Part shown: piece after piece, positions 19,713 through 29,589 of the stretch
Layout: each line of letters opens with the position of its first letter
Numbering within the stretch: position 1 is the stretch's first letter
NCBI RefSeq assembly: GCF_001886695.1
Contig: NZ_CP018097.1
Span: 558,001-622,000 of the forward strand
DNA length: 64,000 nt
Source of the DNA: Aurantiacibacter gangjinensis
Lineage (GTDB): Bacteria; Pseudomonadota; Alphaproteobacteria; Sphingomonadales; Sphingomonadaceae
Reading direction: 5' to 3'
The notes under the pieces: generated by a model
Told to the model about the DNA's origin: nothing
The model's input: only the letters and a program-made list of their open reading frames with translations
Databases searched by the model: none
Translations under genes and position numbers: made by a program

Positions 19713-21584
19713 CTATCCCATGCGTTTGAGCAGCCAGGCGAAATTGCCGCCGCCGCGAGAGGCGAGTCCCTGAATCACCAGCTGCTGTACCGGATGCGGA
19801 CGGCCATTGCCATCGATCCAGATGCTTTCATCCAGCTCCAGCTTCTCCGCGCCCGTGGCGAATTGCCAAAGCGCCCCGTCGGGCAGGGAAAGGCTGGCGC
19901 TGCGCCCGCCTTCGCCAAGGCTCGCCTCGACATGGCGACCAAGGTGGAAGCGGATGGCATAGGGCACCATGCCCCGCTTGCCCTTGCGCCCGGAGGGCAC
20001 CAGCACATCTTCGCCGCGCAATTCCAGTCCGTCGTCGCGCAGCATCAAGATGCGCTTGTGCAGCAGGCCGAAGCGCGAGGCGTAGCCATCATGGCTGGCC
20101 TCCACGCGCATGGCAGAGCCGTTCTCCAGCGCCACTTGCCGCGTGTCGATCTCGACCTCGCCGACGCCTGCGCCCAGCTTGCCGTCGATCAACACGGCGG
20201 TGGAGTTCGCATCGCCCAGCACCAGCGTCGAATGCGCTGCGGTCGCTCTCAGCCCCTTTTCGATACGCACGGGCACCTGCCCTCCGGCCAGCGCTGCGCC
20301 TCCGCAATTCACGATTAGGCGATTGTCGCCGTGGCTGAATTCGACCGCCAGCGTGGAGGCACAGCCATGGCGCGCATGCTTGCCAAAAGGCGGCGGCGCG
20401 CCGTCGACGATCAGCGTCGCCTTGCGCGCGGTGACACGCTGGTAACCCCAGCCGCTCGGGTCGGCCAGCGGGCGCGTGCGCACGCCGCTTGCCTCGATCA
20501 AGGCGCGTAGTCGGCTAGCTTTGACCGCGCCGGCTCCCTGCCAATTGCCCAGCCCGCCATCGCCATGCGCCAAAGCCAGCAGCGGCGGCACGAGCATTTG
20601 CAGCATCGTTCCGAGCATTCGGGGCGGCTCGCGCCCGCTCGCTTCGTAGCAGGCGCGAAGGTCGATCAGCGCAGCGATGGCCTGCATCTGCGCATCGGGG
20701 CTTCGCGAAAGCACGCCGCCATCCTCGCCCACAGCCTCGCCCAGAGCCCGCACCAGACCAGCTTCGCCAAAGAGGCGGCGCGGCTTGCCCTCGGGCAGCA
20801 GCAATCCGGCAGCCGTGATGGCGCACCAGCCGATGACTTCGCCCAGCCTGTCCTCGGCCTTCGTTACCTTGCGGTCGAGCCAGCGGGCCGTTTGCGCCAT
20901 GGCGTCGAGCGCGCGCTGGCGGAGCGCCTTGTCCTGTCCGGACAGGAGCAGCGGAGCATGCACCAGCCAGCCCAGCAGGCGCAGCCCGGCATTCTCGACC
21001 TTCCACGCCGGACCCTTGCCGACCTTGCGGTTGGCATCGAGCCAGCATGCCATCAGCCGCTCTGCCACGCTGCGGCATTGCGGCAACGTGCCCGAGCTTT
21101 CGAGATCGCGCAGCCAGGTAAAGCCGTGCACAACGCGCTCGACCGGCGGGCTGAGCGTGCCGAGCGGTCCCATATCGACTTGTGCAAATGGCGTCTTGAC
21201 GCCGTAGATGTAGAAATGGCCCGCCCGCAGCGCCATTCCGGCACTGCGATCGCCTGCCAGCGGCGTCTCGACAATCGCCAGAAGGCGCGGGCGCAGCGGC
21301 TTTTGGAAAGGCGCGACGATCGTGCTGCCCGGCACACCCAGCGCATAGGCGGCGCGCATCATCCGTTCGCCCAGATCGGTGGAGGGTGCACTGAAATCGG
21401 TAACGACGAGCGCGCGGTTCGTGGCAAGGACGGCAGGTTCGTCCGGCTCCTGCTCGCCTGCATCCTTGTGCTGGACGACCAGCGCCTCTTCGGGCGCGGG
21501 ATCGAGCGGGATGGCAAGCTGACCTGCATCTTCCAGCGCCTCTTGCGAGGTTCTGCCAGAGAGCTTGGTCATCTCCGCAGTCAC
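19713..21584 (-). CDS. Heparinase II/III family protein
   Basis: 623 residues. An N-terminal alpha/alpha toroid (Trp-rich helices, for instance 'GFTWLRDLE' and '[14 protein letters not shown]') leads into a C-terminal beta-sandwich with 'GFGKHAR'-type and 'VNCGG' motifs usual for the family. Family members are polysaccharide lyases, but the copy next to purH in many alphaproteobacteria has no known substrate. Its start overlaps the rpe stop by 4 bases. No signal peptide is apparent, which is odd for a lyase acting outside the cytoplasm. Confidence 0.85.
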   Translation of the reverse strand: MTAEMTKLSGRTSQEALEDAGQLAIPLDPAPEEALVVQHKDAGEQEPDEPAVLATNRALVVTDFSAPSTDLGERMMRAAYALGVPGSTIVAPFQKPLRPRLLAIVETPLAGDRSAGMALRAGHFYIYGVKTPFAQVDMGPLGTLSPPVERVVHGFTWLRDLESSGTLPQCRSVAERLMACWLDANRKVGKGPAWKVENAGLRLLGWLVHAPLLLSGQDKALRQRALDAMAQTARWLDRKVTKAEDRLGEVIGWCAITAAGLLLPEGKPRRLFGEAGLVRALGEAVGEDGGVLSRSPDAQMQAIAALIDLRACYEASGREPPRMLGTMLQMLVPPLLALAHGDGGLGNWQGAGAVKASRLRALIEASGVRTRPLADPSGWGYQRVTARKATLIVDGAPPPFGKHARHGCASTLAVEFSHGDNRLIVNCGGAALAGGQVPVRIEKGLRATAAHSTLVLGDANSTAVLIDGKLGAGVGEVEIDTRQVALENGSAMRVEASHDGYASRFGLLHKRILMLRDDGLELRGEDVLVPSGRKGKRGMVPYAIRFHLGRHVEASLGEGGRSASLSLPDGALWQFATGAEKLELDESIWIDGNGRPHPVQQLVIQGLASRGGGNFAWLLKRMG

Positions 21585-22246
21585 CCGCTTTCACCCTTTA
21601 GCGCGGCGATATTGGCGGCGTAGCAGTCCGGCCCACCCTTGAAGGTGGCGCTGCCCGCCACCAGCACATCGGCCCCTGCGTCGACGCACAGTTTGGCCGT
21701 CTCGGCATTCACGCCGCCATCCACCTCGATCATCACATCGAGGCCGGCCTTGTCGATCATGCGGCGCACCGCCTCGATCTTGCGCAGCTGCGAATGGATG
21801 AAGCTCTGCCCGCCGAACCCGGGATTGACACTCATGATGAGCACCAGGTCAATTTCTTCGAGCAGGTAATCGAGCATTTTCGCTGGCGTTGCAGGATTGA
21901 GCGAAATACCCGCTTTCGCGCCTGCCGCCTTCACCGCCTGCACCGTGCGGTGCACATGCGCGCCCGCCTCCGGGTGGACGGTGATGATATCGGCACCGGC
22001 ATCGGCGAACTCGTCGATCCACACATCGACAGGCGACACCATCAGGTGAACGTCCATGACCTTGTCGGTATGCGGCCGCAGCGCCTTGACGACGGCGGGG
22101 CCGATGGTGAGGTTGGGCACATAATGCCCGTCCATCACATCGACATGCACCCAGTCGCAGCCCGCCGCATCGATGGCGCGCACTTCCTCGCCGAGCTTCG
22201 CGAAGTCGGCGGAGAGGATGGATGGCGAGATGAGGGGCCGTGTCAT
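21581..22246 (-). CDS. rpe: Ribulose-phosphate 3-epimerase
   Basis: About 221 residues. Interconverts ribulose-5-phosphate and xylulose-5-phosphate in the pentose-phosphate and Calvin pathways. The TIM-barrel landmarks are '[16 protein letters not shown]', '[13 protein letters not shown]', '[10 protein letters not shown]' and 'EVDGGVN'. ATG at 22,246 preferred; a GTG three codons earlier is possible. First gene of the rpe-heparinase-purH unit. Confidence 0.96.
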   Translation of the reverse strand: MTRPLISPSILSADFAKLGEEVRAIDAAGCDWVHVDVMDGHYVPNLTIGPAVVKALRPHTDKVMDVHLMVSPVDVWIDEFADAGADIITVHPEAGAHVHRTVQAVKAAGAKAGISLNPATPAKMLDYLLEEIDLVLIMSVNPGFGGQSFIHSQLRKIEAVRRMIDKAGLDVMIEVDGGVNAETAKLCVDAGADVLVAGSATFKGGPDCYAANIAALKGESG

Positions 22247-22468
22247 GGTCAACACCTGCCGTTAAAGATGCGCGAATCGCGCCACAAGCGGCGGCCCCCA
22301 CGTTTTCCACCAATGCTGCATTGCGGCATATCTTCAGCCGCCGTTCAGTGCTTTTGCGCCACAAGGATGCGCAAATCGACGAAATTCGCGGGATTTCAGA
22401 GCGGTATTTGAAGGCTGTCGCAGCCCGAACATGCCGCATCTTGGCTCGCAAAGAGGGTAAACAGGGTC

Positions 22469-22954
22469 ATGAAGAAGACAATTCTTTCAGTTTTGGGCAT
22501 TGCTGCGCTCGCGTTCGGCCTCAGCGCGCCCGCCAATGCGCAGTTTCGCAACGAGCTACGCCATTCGGTCGCGCCGTGCCAGGGCAGCGGGCCTGCCGTC
22601 TGGGTCAATCTGACGGAGGTTTCTTCGTCCCGCGGCACGATCCGCGTGCAGCTGTATCCGGGTAATGGCGATGACTGGCTGGAGCGAGGCCGCTGGCTCA
22701 ACCGCATCGAGGTTCCGGCCCGCGCCGGGTCGATGCAGGTGTGCATGCCGGTACCGCGGACGGGCGATTATGCCATCGCGGTACGCCACGATGTGAACGG
22801 CAACGGCCGGACCGATTTGCGCACCGATGGCGGCGGGATGTCGAACAATCCCAGCATCAATATTTTCAACCTCGGCCGCCCGAGCATCAATCGCACGCGC
22901 TTTTCCGTGGGTCGCGAAGTGCTGCCGATGACCATTCGCATGCGCTATATGTAA
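22469..22954 (+). CDS. DUF2141 domain protein, exported
   Basis: 161 residues with a signal peptide ending at 'APANAQ'. The mature domain has 'GTIRVQLYP', two cysteines that could form a disulfide, and 'YAIAVRHDVNGNGRTDLRTDGGGMSNNP'. This is the DUF2141 hallmark, with an Asp/Asn-rich loop resembling a calcium site. Members are beta-sandwich secreted proteins of unknown role, common in sphingomonads. It stands alone. Confidence 0.85.
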   Translation: MKKTILSVLGIAALAFGLSAPANAQFRNELRHSVAPCQGSGPAVWVNLTEVSSSRGTIRVQLYPGNGDDWLERGRWLNRIEVPARAGSMQVCMPVPRTGDYAIAVRHDVNGNGRTDLRTDGGGMSNNPSINIFNLGRPSINRTRFSVGREVLPMTIRMRYM

Positions 22955-22955
22955 G

Positions 22956-23843
22956 TCAGGATCGGCGTTTCGCGCGCCATACCCTGAACAACACGCCGGG
23001 CGCCGAGAGGATGGGATGCTTCTCGCGCCACGGCGTGACTTCCACTTCCACCCCGGTGTGCCGCTGGACTTTCCAAGCGGCATAACGGCCAGCACCGTCG
23101 AATGTACGCGTGGCGCGCACCAGCCGCGCGATATTGAGCGCCTTGCCCAGCCGCCTGCGTGTGCGCCACCATTTGAGCACGGCCCGCCGCTCGTCATCGG
23201 GCATGGTGGGCGACAGCCCGTCCTTCTCACGCGCATAGTCGATGCCTGCCGCGTCGAGCGCGCATGGAAGAAGACCGGTGAAATGCGCTTCGTTCAGTTC
23301 CAGGATCGAGTTCTCGCGGCCGGGCTTTTCGACGCGCAATTCCGCGCGATAGGTCGCTTGGAACAGAGCGCGCCAATAGTCCCACTCGGCGCCGCTTGCG
23401 GGCCCGACGGCGATCGCCAGCCGCGCGGCGGTGACCGCAGCGTCGGTGATGGCGGCGCGCATTTGCCGCCTCGCATCATCGTCTCTCGTCCACACGAGCG
23501 CGCTCGGCTGCACGAAGCGCGCCCAGATGGTGGTGTCGAGACTATCGCCACGCGCAGCTTGCGCGAATTTGGCAAGCGTCATGGTGGCGATCTTGGCGCG
23601 CAGGCGCTGGCCGTCATGGTCCCATTCGCGATAGGACACGCGCGGCCACAGGCCTTTCTCGGCCGCGCCGTCGGTCAGCACATAGAAATCGATTACCCCT
23701 TCCAGCGATCCGGTGCGCAGGTTCGATCCGTAGAACAAGACAGCCAGCGTATCGGCTTCACCGGCCAGCCGGGCGGCAAAAGCGGTGACGGCCGGATCGA
23801 CAGTGCGGGAGAGCGCCGCATCCACGCGCTCTGCAAGCGTCAC
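22956..23843 (-). CDS. Putative nucleotidyltransferase, possible Tam41-like CDP-diacylglycerol synthase
   Basis: 295 residues from a GTG that overlaps the stop of the lipid-kinase gene (GTGA). The frame runs further upstream but that part is a shadow of the kinase. 'VLFYGSNLRTG...VIDFYVL' has the GS and Asp spacing of a nucleotidyltransferase fold. The later 'KIATMTLAKF...LDTTIWARFVQP' resembles the 'DLxxWxxLYxAGRLxKP' region of mitochondrial Tam41. Coupling to a DAG-kinase-like enzyme supports phospholipid chemistry (DAG to PA to CDP-DAG). Fold assignment moderate, enzymatic role inference. Confidence 0.55.
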   Translation of the reverse strand: MTLAERVDAALSRTVDPAVTAFAARLAGEADTLAVLFYGSNLRTGSLEGVIDFYVLTDGAAEKGLWPRVSYREWDHDGQRLRAKIATMTLAKFAQAARGDSLDTTIWARFVQPSALVWTRDDDARRQMRAAITDAAVTAARLAIAVGPASGAEWDYWRALFQATYRAELRVEKPGRENSILELNEAHFTGLLPCALDAAGIDYAREKDGLSPTMPDDERRAVLKWWRTRRRLGKALNIARLVRATRTFDGAGRYAAWKVQRHTGVEVEVTPWREKHPILSAPGVLFRVWRAKRRS

Positions 23844-24868
23844 GGGACGACGAAGCGCAGTTTCGGTCCGGCGGCGATGCGATAGCGGCCCGCCGGGAAC
23901 GCCTCTCCGTCGAGGATAAAGGCATCCCCCAAATCCACTTCGATCGCGTTGCTGCCGAAGACGTGATAGCCGCGCCGCTGCGTCGCTGCGCTGGTCGTTC
24001 CGCGCGCAATCGCGCCGAAGCGCAGCAAGAGGCCGCGGCGGGGATTGTCGAATACGCCGACGCCCATGGGGCCACCCACCTTGCGGAACGGGTCCAGTCC
24101 GGCGGCGAAGCCTTCCAGGCTTGAAACCAGCAGCAGATAGCGCTCGTCTTCCGGCAAGCCGCCCCTGTGCGGCAGCAGGGAGCCGTCCTCCATGCGGATG
24201 CGCATCTTGCTGCCGCGACGCCATTCATTCGCAGCGCTGCCGAAGAAAGCCTGCAGCAGGCTCCACGCCGCCGTCAGCCCGACGACCGCCGCGTTGAAAG
24301 CGCCCAGCTTGTGGCTGCGCTGGCCGAGCGCGATGGCGCGGTTGAACACGCCTCCGCCCAGCACGAAGCCATGGACCTGCGCGCTCAAATCGTCGCGCTG
24401 CGCAATCACTAGCGGCTGCCGTCGTGCGAACGTGCCGCGCGCAACAGCGTCGATCGCATCGTCGAGCGAGAAATCGGCAGGCAAGCCGAGATCGTGCGCC
24501 AGCGCATTGGTCTTGCCACTGGGCAGCACGATGATAGCCGGCCAGCTCTCGCCGAAAATGCCCGCGCCGGCCGTCAGCACATCACGCACCGTGCCGTCGC
24601 CGCCATCGATGGCGATGCAATCGACACGTTTGGCCGCAAAATCGGATAGGATACCGTGCAATTCGCTTCGCTCGCGCGGCGTGGCGAGGATCACGTTTTC
24701 GCGGCGCTCATCTTCGAGGGCGCGCTGGTGGTTGCGATGGCTGCGGGCGTTTCTGATAAGTCCGATCAATGGGCTTCCCCGCACAGCCGCCGACGCCGAT
24801 CCACTTGCACCACGGCTCGCCGCTTCGAGATGCGGCAGGCGCTCGAACAGGTGGATGGTGCCGGACAT
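23840..24868 (-). CDS. Diacylglycerol/lipid kinase family protein
   Basis: 342 residues. 'AIDGGDGTVRDVL' is the GGDGT nucleotide-binding signature of DAGK/YegS/sphingosine kinases, and 'IIVLPSGKTNALAHDLGLP' matches 'GTxNdfAr'. The C-terminal beta-sandwich ends in 'RIAAGPKLRFVVP'. It phosphorylates a lipid with ATP. Translationally coupled to the Tam41-like gene. Confidence 0.85.
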   Translation of the reverse strand: MSGTIHLFERLPHLEAASRGASGSASAAVRGSPLIGLIRNARSHRNHQRALEDERRENVILATPRERSELHGILSDFAAKRVDCIAIDGGDGTVRDVLTAGAGIFGESWPAIIVLPSGKTNALAHDLGLPADFSLDDAIDAVARGTFARRQPLVIAQRDDLSAQVHGFVLGGGVFNRAIALGQRSHKLGAFNAAVVGLTAAWSLLQAFFGSAANEWRRGSKMRIRMEDGSLLPHRGGLPEDERYLLLVSSLEGFAAGLDPFRKVGGPMGVGVFDNPRRGLLLRFGAIARGTTSAATQRRGYHVFGSNAIEVDLGDAFILDGEAFPAGRYRIAAGPKLRFVVP

Positions 24869-25091
24869 AATCTGCTCGCCTTACACATGGCCACGGGGCC
24901 TTTACTACGGTTTTCCTGCAACAGCGCGCAAACTGTAGCAGTGCAGCCACATCGCTGCGGCGACCTGTTGCATCTTCGCACTTGAAGCCGATGCGGTTAC
25001 CGCGGGTTCAAGCCATAGCTGGTGTCGTATTGCCAGCTTGCAACCGCGCACATTTGGAGCGATTGCTGAAGCTCAAGAGAGGACTTGCCCG

Positions 25092-26294
25092 ATGTTGACC
25101 GAAAACCTGCTCGCCGCTGCCCGCAACCACGAAGGCGAAATAACCGCCCTGCGCCGCGCCATCCATGCCGAGCCCGAACTGGGCCTTGAGACACCGCTAA
25201 CGCTCGCCAAGGTGAAGGAAGCGCTGGCCGACCTGCCGCTGGAATGGCGCGTGGGCACGTCCTGCACCGGCGCCGTCGCAGTGCTGAAGGGTGGTCTCGA
25301 CGGGCGCCGCGTGCTGCTGCGCGGCGACATGGATGCGCTGCCCATGCAGGAGCATACGGGCCTCGAATTCGCCTCGACCATCGACGGTCGCATGCATGCC
25401 TGCGGTCACGATGCGCACACCGCCATGCTGGCGGGGGCGGCACGCGTGCTGGCGGAGCGCAAGGACGATCTGGCCGGGGGAGTGTATTTCATGTTCCAGC
25501 CGGGCGAAGAAGGCTTCCACGGCGCGCGCTTCATGCTGGAGGATGGCCTGCTCGATCCTCTGCCCGATGCCGCATTTGCGCTGCATGTCTGGCCCAATGC
25601 GCCGCATGGCCGCGTGGAAGGTCGTGCGGGCGCGATGCTCGCTTCGGCAGACCAGATTGATATCGTGGTGCGCGGCAAAGGCGGGCATGCATCCATGCCG
25701 TACGATACGGTCGATCCGATTCCGGTGGCTTCGGAAATCGTGCTGGCGCTGCAAAGCATGGTGACGCGCCGTTTCAATGCCGCCGAGGCGACCGTGCTTT
25801 CCATCACCCGTATGGCGGGCGGCACCACGCACAATGTCGTGCCCGACACGGTGGAGCTGATGGGCACGATCCGCACGCTTTCGCCCGAACGCCGACGGGC
25901 CGTGCGCGAACTGGCAGAGCGAACCGCGATGAACATCGCGCAGGCTCACGGCTGCGAGGCGGAGGTAACCATTACCGAGGGCTTCCCCGCCACCATCAAT
26001 GATGGCCGCGCCGTGGAAATCGGCGCGCAGGTCGCGCGCGCGCTGGGCGGCGATGAGAGCTGGGATTATCGCCCGCACCCCACGATGGGCGCGGAAGATT
26101 TCTCCTACGTGCTGGAAAAAGTACCGGGCGCGATGTTCTTCATCGGCGCGGCCGCGGAAGGGGTCGACTGGCAGGGCTGCTGCGGCCTCCATTCCAGCAA
26201 GATGGTGCTGGATGAAAGCGTAATGCCGCGCGGCAGCGCCTTCCTTGCGGGCTGTGCTCTGCAATTTTTGCAGCAGGAATGGGCAGCTGCCTGA
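25092..26294 (+). CDS. M20 family amidohydrolase (hippurate hydrolase / aminoacylase type)
   Basis: 400 residues. Start at ATG 25,092 gives 'MLTENLLAAARNHEGEI', preceded by AGAGAGGA. Di-metal motifs: 'RGDMDALPM', 'MHACGHDAHTAML', 'QPGEEGFHGARFML' and a C-terminal 'HSSKMVLDE'. The 'AHPEPELG'-like start ('IHAEPELGLETPLT') is the AmhX/hippurate hydrolase form. It removes an acyl group from an N-acylamino acid in the cytoplasm. No operon partners. Confidence 0.9.
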   Translation: MLTENLLAAARNHEGEITALRRAIHAEPELGLETPLTLAKVKEALADLPLEWRVGTSCTGAVAVLKGGLDGRRVLLRGDMDALPMQEHTGLEFASTIDGRMHACGHDAHTAMLAGAARVLAERKDDLAGGVYFMFQPGEEGFHGARFMLEDGLLDPLPDAAFALHVWPNAPHGRVEGRAGAMLASADQIDIVVRGKGGHASMPYDTVDPIPVASEIVLALQSMVTRRFNAAEATVLSITRMAGGTTHNVVPDTVELMGTIRTLSPERRRAVRELAERTAMNIAQAHGCEAEVTITEGFPATINDGRAVEIGAQVARALGGDESWDYRPHPTMGAEDFSYVLEKVPGAMFFIGAAAEGVDWQGCCGLHSSKMVLDESVMPRGSAFLAGCALQFLQQEWAAA

Positions 26295-26373
26295 AAGGGC
26301 CGTCCGCCTATGGTTAACATTTCGACAACCTCTTGCCCGTAAGCCGAGCCTGTAACGCCTTCTAGAAACAGGG

Positions 26374-27792
26374 ATGCGCAGGCACGTGAAGCACGAAAAA
26401 ATCGAAGTTGCAGCCGATCCTTCATTAATCGACGCCGTCGCCCGCTCTTGCGGTGAAGTGACCGTGGGGTGCGTCGATGTCGGCGGCCTGGTCGAGGAGA
26501 TCATGACGACCGCGGCCGACATGAAGGAACGCCGCCAGCATCTCGAGCAGGTGATCGCCGAGCTATCCAACGACCAAAAGCGCGTGACCGATGCCAGCGA
26601 CGAGGCGCGGCTGCTGTCCGAGCATGCCCGCGACGACTTGCGCAACAGCACCGCCTTCATTCGCGACAGCGTGGATGAGTTCTCCGACCTGACCGACCTG
26701 ATCGTGGCATTGTCCGAGCATATCACCGGCTTTGCAGGCGCGATGGAACAGGTGCGCCGCGTGTCGCAGACGATCGACACGATCGCGGAAACCACGAACA
26801 TGTTGGCGCTCAATGCCGCCATCGAAGCGCACCGCGCCGGGGATGCCGGGCGAACTTTCGCGGTCGTCGCGCAAGAAGTGAAAAAGCTGGCGCAGGATAC
26901 GCGCATCGCCACGGACGAGATCGCCAGCACGGTGGATTCGCTTGGCGGCGAAGCGGAAACGCTCGTCACCAAGATCAGCACTGGCGTGGAAAAGGGCAAG
27001 CAGGCCCAGCAGAATTTCGCCCGCGTGGACGAGACGGTGAATGGAATCTCCACTTTCGTCGACCGGATCGATGAGCAGAATGCGGGCATTGCCCAAAGCA
27101 CAGCTGCCATCCAGTCCCGGGTCGAAGAAGTGCGAAAGGCGCTGGAAGACTTCGCCGACGGATCGCGGCAGAGCGGCCATAACCTCGAGGCAGTCAAAAC
27201 CCGTGTCGGCGAGCTCGAATTGCTGTCGATGGACATGTTCGATCAGCTCGTGCGCAGCGGCTTCGCGGCAGCGGACCTGGAATTCGTGCAGATCGCCATG
27301 GATGGTCGCGACGAAATGGTCGCCCGCGTCGAGGAAGCCCTGGATGCCGGCACACTCACCGAGGAGCAGGTGTTCGACCGCGACTATCGCGAGATCCCCG
27401 GCTCCAAACCCACCCGCTACGATAACAGCTTCACTGATTTCGCAGACCGTGTGGTGCAACCCATTCTTGATGAGCGGATCGCCTCGCGGACGGAAGTCCT
27501 GTCCTGCGTGGCCTCCAATCAGGATGGCTATTTGCCGACGCATAACTCGGAACGTTCGCAGGCCCCTAATGGCGACCCGGTGCATGACGACAAATATTGC
27601 CGCAATCGCCGCATCGTGCTCGACAGTGTGACGCAGGCCGCCATCGACAAGAAAGACCTACCCTTCAGCGCCAGCTGCTACCGCTACGTGCAAACGGGCG
27701 ACAGCAAGTCACTGGCAGGCAAAAACATCTTCGTGCCCGTCTATGTAAAGGGCAAATACTGGGGCAATTTCGAGATTTTCTACCTCGACTAA
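26374..27792 (+). CDS. Soluble methyl-accepting chemotaxis protein
   Basis: 472 residues without a membrane segment. The signalling tip is 'TTNMLALNAAIEAHRAGDAGRTFAVVAQEVKKLA' (near residues 138-171), close to the canonical sequence but with His where most have Ala. The C-terminal 180 residues ('DGYLPTHNSERSQ', 'CRNRRIVLD', 'YWGNFEIFY') form a domain often seen at the C-terminus of alphaproteobacterial receptors. It would feed the CheA encoded at 32,399, sensing an intracellular cue. The gene ends at a strong terminator. Confidence 0.88.
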   Translation: MRRHVKHEKIEVAADPSLIDAVARSCGEVTVGCVDVGGLVEEIMTTAADMKERRQHLEQVIAELSNDQKRVTDASDEARLLSEHARDDLRNSTAFIRDSVDEFSDLTDLIVALSEHITGFAGAMEQVRRVSQTIDTIAETTNMLALNAAIEAHRAGDAGRTFAVVAQEVKKLAQDTRIATDEIASTVDSLGGEAETLVTKISTGVEKGKQAQQNFARVDETVNGISTFVDRIDEQNAGIAQSTAAIQSRVEEVRKALEDFADGSRQSGHNLEAVKTRVGELELLSMDMFDQLVRSGFAAADLEFVQIAMDGRDEMVARVEEALDAGTLTEEQVFDRDYREIPGSKPTRYDNSFTDFADRVVQPILDERIASRTEVLSCVASNQDGYLPTHNSERSQAPNGDPVHDDKYCRNRRIVLDSVTQAAIDKKDLPFSASCYRYVQTGDSKSLAGKNIFVPVYVKGKYWGNFEIFYLD

Positions 27793-27833
27793 ACGCTTGC
27801 CAGCCAACGCTGGCGTTCGGCGCTTATATCGGA

Positions 27834-27870
27834 AAGGCGGGACCCGCGGATAAGCGGGCCCCGCCTTTTT
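27834..27870 (+). terminator. Rho-independent terminator of the chemoreceptor gene
   Basis: AAGGCGGGACCCGC (27,834-27,847) and GCGGGCCCCGCCTT (27,854-27,867) pair with one mismatch, six-base loop, then TTTTT. Confidence 0.9.
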
Positions 27871-27962
27871 CTGTTCACGGTCTGCGTGCGGACAGTTCGT
27901 GCGATATACAAACACAGAAGCAGCGATGGATTGCGAACTGGCCGAGCGGGCGGAGCCGGCGG

Positions 27963-29498
27963 TCAATTGATCGCGGCGAGTTTCCGCTGCGCGCCGATCT
28001 GCAGGTCGAAATGGCGCTGGATTTCCTCAGGCGGCAGTGCCTTGTAGTAAAGCCAGCCCTGGATCTGGTCGCATCCGGCAGAGCGTACCAGCGTGGCCTG
28101 CTCTTCCGTCTCTACGCCTTCCGCCGTCACGTCCATCTTCAGCGCGCGCGCCATGCTGATGCTGGAAAGCATCATCGCACGAGAGCCTTCATCGGCCTGC
28201 GCATCGGTGACGAGCGACCGGTCGAGCTTCAGCTTCTCGAAGCGGAACTGTCGCAGGAAACCGATGGAGGCATAGCCGGTGCCGAAATCGTCGAGCGATA
28301 CATTCACGCCGAAGCCGCGAATGACATCGAGGCTGCGCTCGGCCTGCACCGGATCGTTGACCAGGCACGTTTCCGTGACCTCCAGCTCCAACCGCTCGGC
28401 CGGAAAGCCCGTTTCCTCGAGGATTTGCCCTAGCAATATGGGAAATTCCACGTCGCGAAGCTGGACCGCGGAAATATTGACCGACAATTTCAGATCGCCC
28501 CAGCCCAGCGCTTCCTCGCAGGCACGGCGGAGAACCCAGATGCCGATGGCGTTGATCAGGCCCGATTCCTCGGCCACCGGCACGAAGATATGCGGGCCGA
28601 CGGGGCCATCGGGCCGCGCATCCCACCGCAGCAGGCACTCCACGGCGACGATATCGCCGGTCTTTGCGCTCACCAGCGGCTGGTAGGCGACGTTGAATTC
28701 GTCATTCGCCAGGGCGGCGCGCATTTCGGCATCGAGATCGCGCATCTGCTCTCGATTGCGGTCGAGCTCCGACTTGTACCAGGTGCAGCGCATTTTGCCG
28801 CATGCTTTGGAGGCATACATCGCCACATCGCTGCGACGCATCGCTTCGCCCGAAGAGATACGGTCCGGCCCCTTGCTGGAGGTGATGCCGATGCTGGCAC
28901 CGATCATGATGCGGCGATCCTGCACTTCGATGGGCTTGCGGAACTGGTCGATGAAGGCGCGGCTTATGCCTTCCACCAATGTTCCCGCCAAGGGACCGAT
29001 CATGCAGATTGCAAATTCGTCACCGCCGAGGCGAAAGGCGTGCGCTTCCCTGCCGCAATGATCGAGCAGGATTTCGGCACAACGCTTGATAACCTCGTCG
29101 CCCACGGCATGGCCGTAATGGTCGTTTACCGACTTGAACCCGTCGAGATCGATGATGGCGACGGCCAGTTCTTCCTGCGTCGCTTTGTGGTTCTGCACAA
29201 AGGCGTGCAGCGCGCGGCGATTGGGCAGCTTGCTGAGGCTGTCGGTGAGACTCCAGCGCTCAAGCCGGCGGATATGCGAAAGGCCGATATGGGCGAGAAG
29301 GGCCGTGGCTGCGGCATAGGTCAGGATACCGCCGACAATAAGCGGCGATGTGATCGAGACCTGCATGGAATCGTTGATGATGAGCAAACCGGCCACGCAG
29401 CCGACGATCAGGCTGAGTACGACAAGCGGCGCAAACACGAAGCCTTGCGAGCCCAAGCTGGATGTCTTGATTTTCCTGAGCAATGGCGGTCCCTTCAT
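27963..29498 (-). CDS. Membrane-bound GGDEF-EAL protein (cyclic di-GMP turnover)
   Basis: 511 residues. Two N-terminal membrane helices (about 18-65), then a GGDEF domain with intact RLGGDEF and an EAL domain. The EAL motif reads ECL in 'VAVECLLRW' but the catalytic glutamate is kept, as are 'DDFGTGYAS', 'KLDRSLV' and 'TAEGVETEEQ', so phosphodiesterase activity is plausible. The RxxD inhibitory site before GGDEF is not conserved (REAH). It may tune motility together with the nearby che genes and the PilZ protein. Confidence 0.92.
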   Translation of the reverse strand: MKGPPLLRKIKTSSLGSQGFVFAPLVVLSLIVGCVAGLLIINDSMQVSITSPLIVGGILTYAAATALLAHIGLSHIRRLERWSLTDSLSKLPNRRALHAFVQNHKATQEELAVAIIDLDGFKSVNDHYGHAVGDEVIKRCAEILLDHCGREAHAFRLGGDEFAICMIGPLAGTLVEGISRAFIDQFRKPIEVQDRRIMIGASIGITSSKGPDRISSGEAMRRSDVAMYASKACGKMRCTWYKSELDRNREQMRDLDAEMRAALANDEFNVAYQPLVSAKTGDIVAVECLLRWDARPDGPVGPHIFVPVAEESGLINAIGIWVLRRACEEALGWGDLKLSVNISAVQLRDVEFPILLGQILEETGFPAERLELEVTETCLVNDPVQAERSLDVIRGFGVNVSLDDFGTGYASIGFLRQFRFEKLKLDRSLVTDAQADEGSRAMMLSSISMARALKMDVTAEGVETEEQATLVRSAGCDQIQGWLYYKALPPEEIQRHFDLQIGAQRKLAAIN

Positions 29499-29589
29499 CG
29501 AACCGCCTTACGTGGCACCGCCTAAATATCGGTTAACCGAGACTTCCGCTTGCTTTTGAATGCCTTGCTATCGTGGTGGCCGGCGCGAT

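Noticed and set aside
25197-27236. A 679-codon minus-strand frame across the M20 and chemoreceptor genes
   Set aside because: It spans two well-supported genes and a gap between them; composition is that of a shadow frame.
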